The notes under the pieces are model-generated. The model searched no databases. It saw only the letters and a list, made by a program, of their open reading frames with translations, and had not been told where the DNA came from. Positions 59,390-64,000 of a stretch of DNA of 64,000 nt are shown here, one piece after another. Within the stretch, counting starts at the first letter, position 1. Each line of letters starts with the position of its first letter. A program made the position numbers and the translations under genes. The stretch is from Lineus longissimus (lineage: Eukaryota; Nemertea; Pilidiophora; Heteronemertea; Lineidae), in the NCBI RefSeq assembly GCF_910592395.1, contig NC_088311.1, positions 9,800,501 through 9,864,500 of the forward strand, read 5' to 3'.

Positions 59390-59665
59390 CTATAAAAGTG
59401 ACCTATACTTTCATGTTGGTGCCTGTGACCTACTTTCATGTTGGCCCTGTGACCTACTTTCATAACAAACTCACAGGCTTGCTCTGACCTACTTTCTCTG
59501 TCACTATGCCAACGTCAGTTTCACTGGGACCTGCCTACCTGTCTGTAACACTATGAACTCCATCACTCTGACCTGATATCTGGCCAATGGTATCATTTTG
59601 ACCTCTTCCTCACTTTTCCATAATCGCTGTGACCTCTTCTCTCTTTGGTATCACTGCGACCTGAG
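59390..59665 (+). promoter_or_regulatory. Cluster of TGACCT nuclear-receptor half-sites
   Basis: Eight TGACCT hexamers, the complement of AGGTCA, all on the same strand, occur in about 270 bp, several followed by ACTTTC or CTTC. The first pair is separated by seven bases. It may be a decayed tandem repeat with a TGACCTACTTTC core; regulatory use is speculative. Confidence 0.35.
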
Positions 59666-59879
59666 CAACGCAGAAGATTTTGCAGTAGTCTGGTTTGAAG
59701 TATCCCAAATGTGTTGGCAAGTATACAATTAACTTTTTAAGATTAAACTTTCAAGAATGCCATTATTAATGATCATAAAGATCATATACCCTAAGTTCAC
59801 TTAATTCTTAAAAAGTGACAGCAAATTACCGAGATAGAAGTATAATTCATCATTAATCTAAAAAATGCACAACTTCACA

Positions 59880-60200
59880 AGGTACATTTGCGTAATTATT
59901 GCTAAGTCGGCGCGTCCCAACTTGATTAGTGTTAATCAGTTAATTTTAATGAAGTTTTACCGATTCACGCTTGGCTGACCACTCGGTTTCGTCGGCCATA
60001 ATTAGATAATGCTTATCAGATCCAAACGCCAGGAAACGCGTTCTCTCCGTTAATGGCGTAATGGCAAATGGTCTATCATAAATTCGCCATATATCATGGG
60101 ATAATGTCGGCGCTGTTGTGGCAACTTGACGGATTGCAACTTCTATTTTTCTAATGATAATTATTAGAGATTGGTCTATTCCCCGATTGGTCGTAAAGGT
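59880..60200. promoter_or_regulatory. Possible conserved regulatory block 4
   Basis: Unique sequence with CGTAATTATTGC, TGATTAGTGTTAATCAG, CAGTTAATTTTAATG, CATAATTAGATAATGC and TGATAATTATTAGAG words and scattered CpG; no repeats or open frame. Confidence 0.28.
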
Positions 60201-63200
60201 AAAGGGATTAATGCATCCAAGGCAGATTAAAAATAAAACTTTTTTTGTGATTTATGCTGTGGGAACTTTTGTGGTGGTAATGAGGAGCCTCTAAGACTTC
60301 TGCTGGCTACCACACAGTAGGGCCTGGGTTTGATCACAGGGAGAACACAGGAATGTATTTCTGGATGAACCGACTTGAAATTAAGGAACTAAAATTCCTG
60401 GCTTTTCACACTCCATTGATTGAGACGTTAAACCTAGGTTCCTTGTATCTGGTGTCTATACCAGTGCAAGCAATTAAAACCCCATCATTTGAGGAACAGG
60501 ACACTACCTCTGACCAAAGACAATCTCTGAGCCAATAAACCCAATTAGCATCTTATTGTAAAAAGGCTCACCCTTCCATAGAGGAGGAATACTCCTTGGA
60601 GAAGAACACCCCCAATAGTAAAGAAGGTTGCGGTCTTGCTGGGTGGGGAGGAGGTGGGGGGATAAAAACACAGAGAAATATAACATGTGGTGAATTGCAG
60701 TTTATGGTCCAGATAGACAGTTTTTAGAAAAACTTGGTTGGTGTGTATTCTATTCTCCAAAGCAATCGCTATTCAATCAAGAGTGTGTCAATGGCATTGA
60801 AATCCATACAGAAAAAAATGTTTACTTCAACAGAATAATAGGACTCAAATGTCACATTATTTATTATGCTGTGTTAACTCTTTCATCGCATATTATTTGA
60901 TCATCTCCGTTCTTTTTTCGAGATCTGTTGGTTCCCCTGTGATAATATCTAAAAAAACAAGAGAAAAAATCCCGATCAATGAGACAGTCCCAAACCATTG
61001 AAATTTCTCTGTGAAAATTGAATCGTGCTGTTCTGATGAGAACGGGTCAGGTGTGTTTTGTATGCAATCCAAAGACACAGGAAACGTCCTCGATCAATGT
61101 ACTTCATTATCATCTCCTGAAAACTTTTCCAGCATCGCATGGATGTGGGTTCAATACGCCGTCATCGATTTTAGTCATGTCTCGCTAGGAGGTCGGCTCT
61201 GCCTGTCCGTCGGTGTCGCCTGAGCTTGTCCAGTCCTGATTGGCAAAATCAGAGAGAAGTAATTAAGAACTGTAGAAATTCAATAAGACTGAGTGTAAAG
61301 TTTAACCCATTCACATTTGAAAAGATCACCCAACTTGGATGGCTAAACTGAGTAGTAATATGTGGTTGCAGAAATCAAAACAGTTGTTACAGTTGTCTTT
61401 TACAAGCACTTTAATACTGTCCCTGTCGCAGCCAAATGCTACCAAAAAGTGACTTAAAAATGGCAGTGGTAACCCAAGTTATGGTACATCGTACTTTATT
61501 TGATAATAAAAAACTTTGGTTACCATTTTATGACAATCTTTGTGGAAAACTGTCATAATTTGGGGGAGAAGCAATTTCCCAAAGCGTTAGTTACGGTAAA
61601 CACCTTTATTTTCCTGGCCTTATATGTTCACAAAAACATTGTTTCAGTAATGGGTACATATCCCAATGATAAAACAATTAAGTCAAACATTTTCTTGCTT
61701 CTAAAGTTTGCAATTGTACCCCCTATAACAATGTTTGGCTCAAAAAATTAAGGGGGATTACAGTATTTTGCTGTAAGTTATCTTGCTTGGCAATTTTAAG
61801 TAACTGATCTCAAAGTCTGTGAAAGTTGGAAAGACAACAGTTTTCTGCTTGGAACCTGGCCCATACTATTTGACCAGCAGAATTGTAGAAAGAGAGAATG
61901 GCTTCACAGCTCCGGCACGCTCTGGCGACCCCTGCGTGCATGGTATCATGCACTATACACCTCGACTGGTTACATCTCACACCCTACGAAGGGTCAAGCT
62001 GAGTAAATGTGTGAAGCTAGGTATCCGGGGACCCCCTAGTTAGGCTGTTTCCGTAATATATTTTCCCTCGCTATATGGATGAGTTCATCTCAATAGGATG
62101 GTCATGTTAATGGCACGGGGCACTAATGGACTCTGTCTGTCGAATTTGCCACCTATTTTCCCTGACAGTTAATTCGATGAAATTCGTAGCCAGGGGGTGT
62201 GTAAAATCATGTCACATCATCTTGCATTATCGCTGATGATGTTTCATGCGGAGATGAATTTGCATATGATGTGCCAAATTTATTTGTTGTAATTGGATTA
62301 AGCGAATCAATGTTAGAATTCTTGTGGCAATTTTCAGTTTATAAATTCAAATCATCTAATGTTTCAGTTTGTTATAGCGGAGTTCTAAGAGTGGGGGGAG
62401 GATATTCCTTAAACAAAATGCAGAGGTTACTGGTGACTTGACTTAGCCGTTTTTGGTAGCCCTCCAGCCAGTGAAGGGGTGGTGGCGTACAAGTAGCTCA
62501 CTGCACAGACTCTCAATTACCGGTACTGGTACATCATTTGGGACACTTCTTATCTTCCTTAATTTGGGCTCATGTCGCCGTAATTTCAGTCCACTCATGC
62601 TAAAATTCTGCCTTTTTGACATCATCATCTGACTAACTTGATAGGTGATAGGAGCAGATATGACCATGTTTACCACCAGAAAATATTTCAGCAGGGTCCC
62701 AAATTGTTGGTCCCCTTAATTTGGCTGCACACATGGTTTAATGGTGTGTATGCAGTGTATATTTGGTGTAATTGAGATGACTGGCATGCTATTCGTGAAG
62801 CTCATGGTCTACTGTGCAATGGTCCTGACTCAACGTTAGATATCTGAATAAGATGGGTCTTTGGGTTTGACTGTACATGTACATCATTTCACACTTATGG
62901 CGCTTCTCAAAAAACTGTCTCTACCAAAAATCATTCCAATATGGTCGGATTGCGATGACTTCAGAAAGCTATTTTAGACCTATTTCTCAAAGACAAGGCT
63001 ATTGACATCGGTTCTATTTTTTACTGTCCGACATTTTATTTTTCCATCTTCCTCATTTAGCGCTCAGTTAATCACTCTTTTCATCACTTATAAGGCTGTG
63101 GCAGCTTCCTTTGCTCTGGGTCCTGTTTCCTCATCAGTCTCGTTAATCTCCATCTTTGTTGGGGCTTCATATAATTACATCTTCTGTAATTATTGTGTTA

Positions 63201-64000
63201 GCGTCTCCGCGCAGCAGAATCCCGTACAGTTCCTCCGATTCTATTTGCTATGACACACTCGGCGAACTGAACCCCAAAGTGGTAAAGTCCCACCCTGCGG
63301 CAGCTTGGATAACTCTGTGTGTTTAGGAAAAAATCAATATGAAATGTCTCGGGATCGAGCTTATCCTTCCGATTGATTAGATTCGATGCGAAACCCGTTA
63401 CCCGAACAGCAAAATGCTTTTGAGGAATACTGTGTGATGTCTCACAGACGTCGTTAATAAGCGAATAGCATGTTTTGTCATTAAGTGATACCTGCGGATA
63501 AGAGCGCGGAGCATAATAAAGATTTTTCATCGCTAGATATTGATGTCTTTGCGTGCCGATCCAACTTAGTATGCCGTAGCATTGTTATGCTAAAATGCGG
63601 ACTAGCGGAAAGATGTTTGAAGCCGTTAGAATGCGAGCAATTTTGTTATTAAGTGAAAAAATGAAGAAAGTATCAATTTTCATCCTGCGTGAACATCATT
63701 GTTATGCTAAGCTGCAACCGGGGTGGCGTTTTAGCGTGGATATGTTATGAAAGAACGGATTAGTTCACCTGCCAATAACTTCTGTGGCCGCTCTTGTAAT
63801 ATTCGCTACGACTCATTGGTTTGGCATGTCTGAAAGAAGGTTTTTTAAAGTCTTCTGAGAATATTTAGATTGCTGGATTGCCCTCTTCAAAAATGATGCA
63901 TCTCCGGTGTCAATTGTGCAGTCTCGTCACTTTCATGGTACTTTGGACAGGATAGACATTTCATTCCGATTGGCAAAGAATAAATTTTTGTGTTACCTTA
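60201..64000. other. Unique sequence, no supported gene
   Basis: Short frames at 61500-61751, 61819-62043, 62443-62676 and 63198-63530 have no domain or splice support. A worn tRNA-like CCTGGGTTTGATCACAGGG near 60326 may be a SINE B-box relic. The stretch 63180-63560 is CpG-richer and could be another conserved non-coding block. Confidence 0.4.

Noticed and set aside
60320-60345. Possible tRNA gene or SINE B box (GGTTTGATCAC)
   Set aside because: No cloverleaf arms or A box could be placed upstream. At most a relic.

Overview
The window looks like nuclear DNA from a repeat-rich animal genome, most likely a marine invertebrate. It is AT-rich, has no operons or long open frames, and carries many short palindromic DNA transposons, tRNA-derived SINE-like pieces, minisatellites and a (GTC)n-bearing element of a kind common in molluscs and other marine invertebrates. 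The phylum cannot be fixed from the sequence. Almost all of it is intergenic or intronic. No known protein family could be recognised except a PIF/Harbinger transposase remnant.

Left part (1-8.9 kb): an inverted-repeat element (569-1315); a promoter-like cluster (YY1, CCAAT, two M-box E-boxes, E2F, ETS; 1837-2192); and just downstream a phase-consistent two-exon small reading frame (2198-2446, 51-bp intron) that is the best gene candidate in the window. A very large 27-bp minisatellite follows (about 3719-7106). Every unit carries a palindrome, and the array reverses orientation at its right end. The array is flanked by Tc1/mariner-like MITEs and a second dispersed repeat.

Middle (9-39 kb): mostly unique AT-rich sequence with scattered MITEs, two more tandem arrays (27 bp at 19.1 kb, 39 bp at 21.3 kb), a candidate non-coding exon (16739-16833), a candidate cysteine-rich phase 1-1 exon on the minus strand (24592-24756), a SINE-like element, a near-perfect hairpin (34849-34939) and homopolymer C tracts.

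Right part (39-64 kb): a composite repeat with three 301-bp units that spread nuclear-receptor-like half-sites, ending in a perfect 255-bp tandem duplication; a candidate two-exon minus-strand reading frame next to it (41270-41659); a promoter-like block (42340-42456); a clear PIF/Harbinger element with terminal inverted repeats, a TAA target duplication and a transposase N-terminal remnant (46238-47287); a second TIR element with an internal minus-strand frame (58407-59293); a 66-bp array (56686-57195); and several unique blocks rich in homeodomain-type TAATTA/ATTA words that may be conserved regulatory DNA.

Gene calls are inferences from splice-site strength, phase and reading-frame continuity. 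Repeat calls rest on similarities seen directly within the window.
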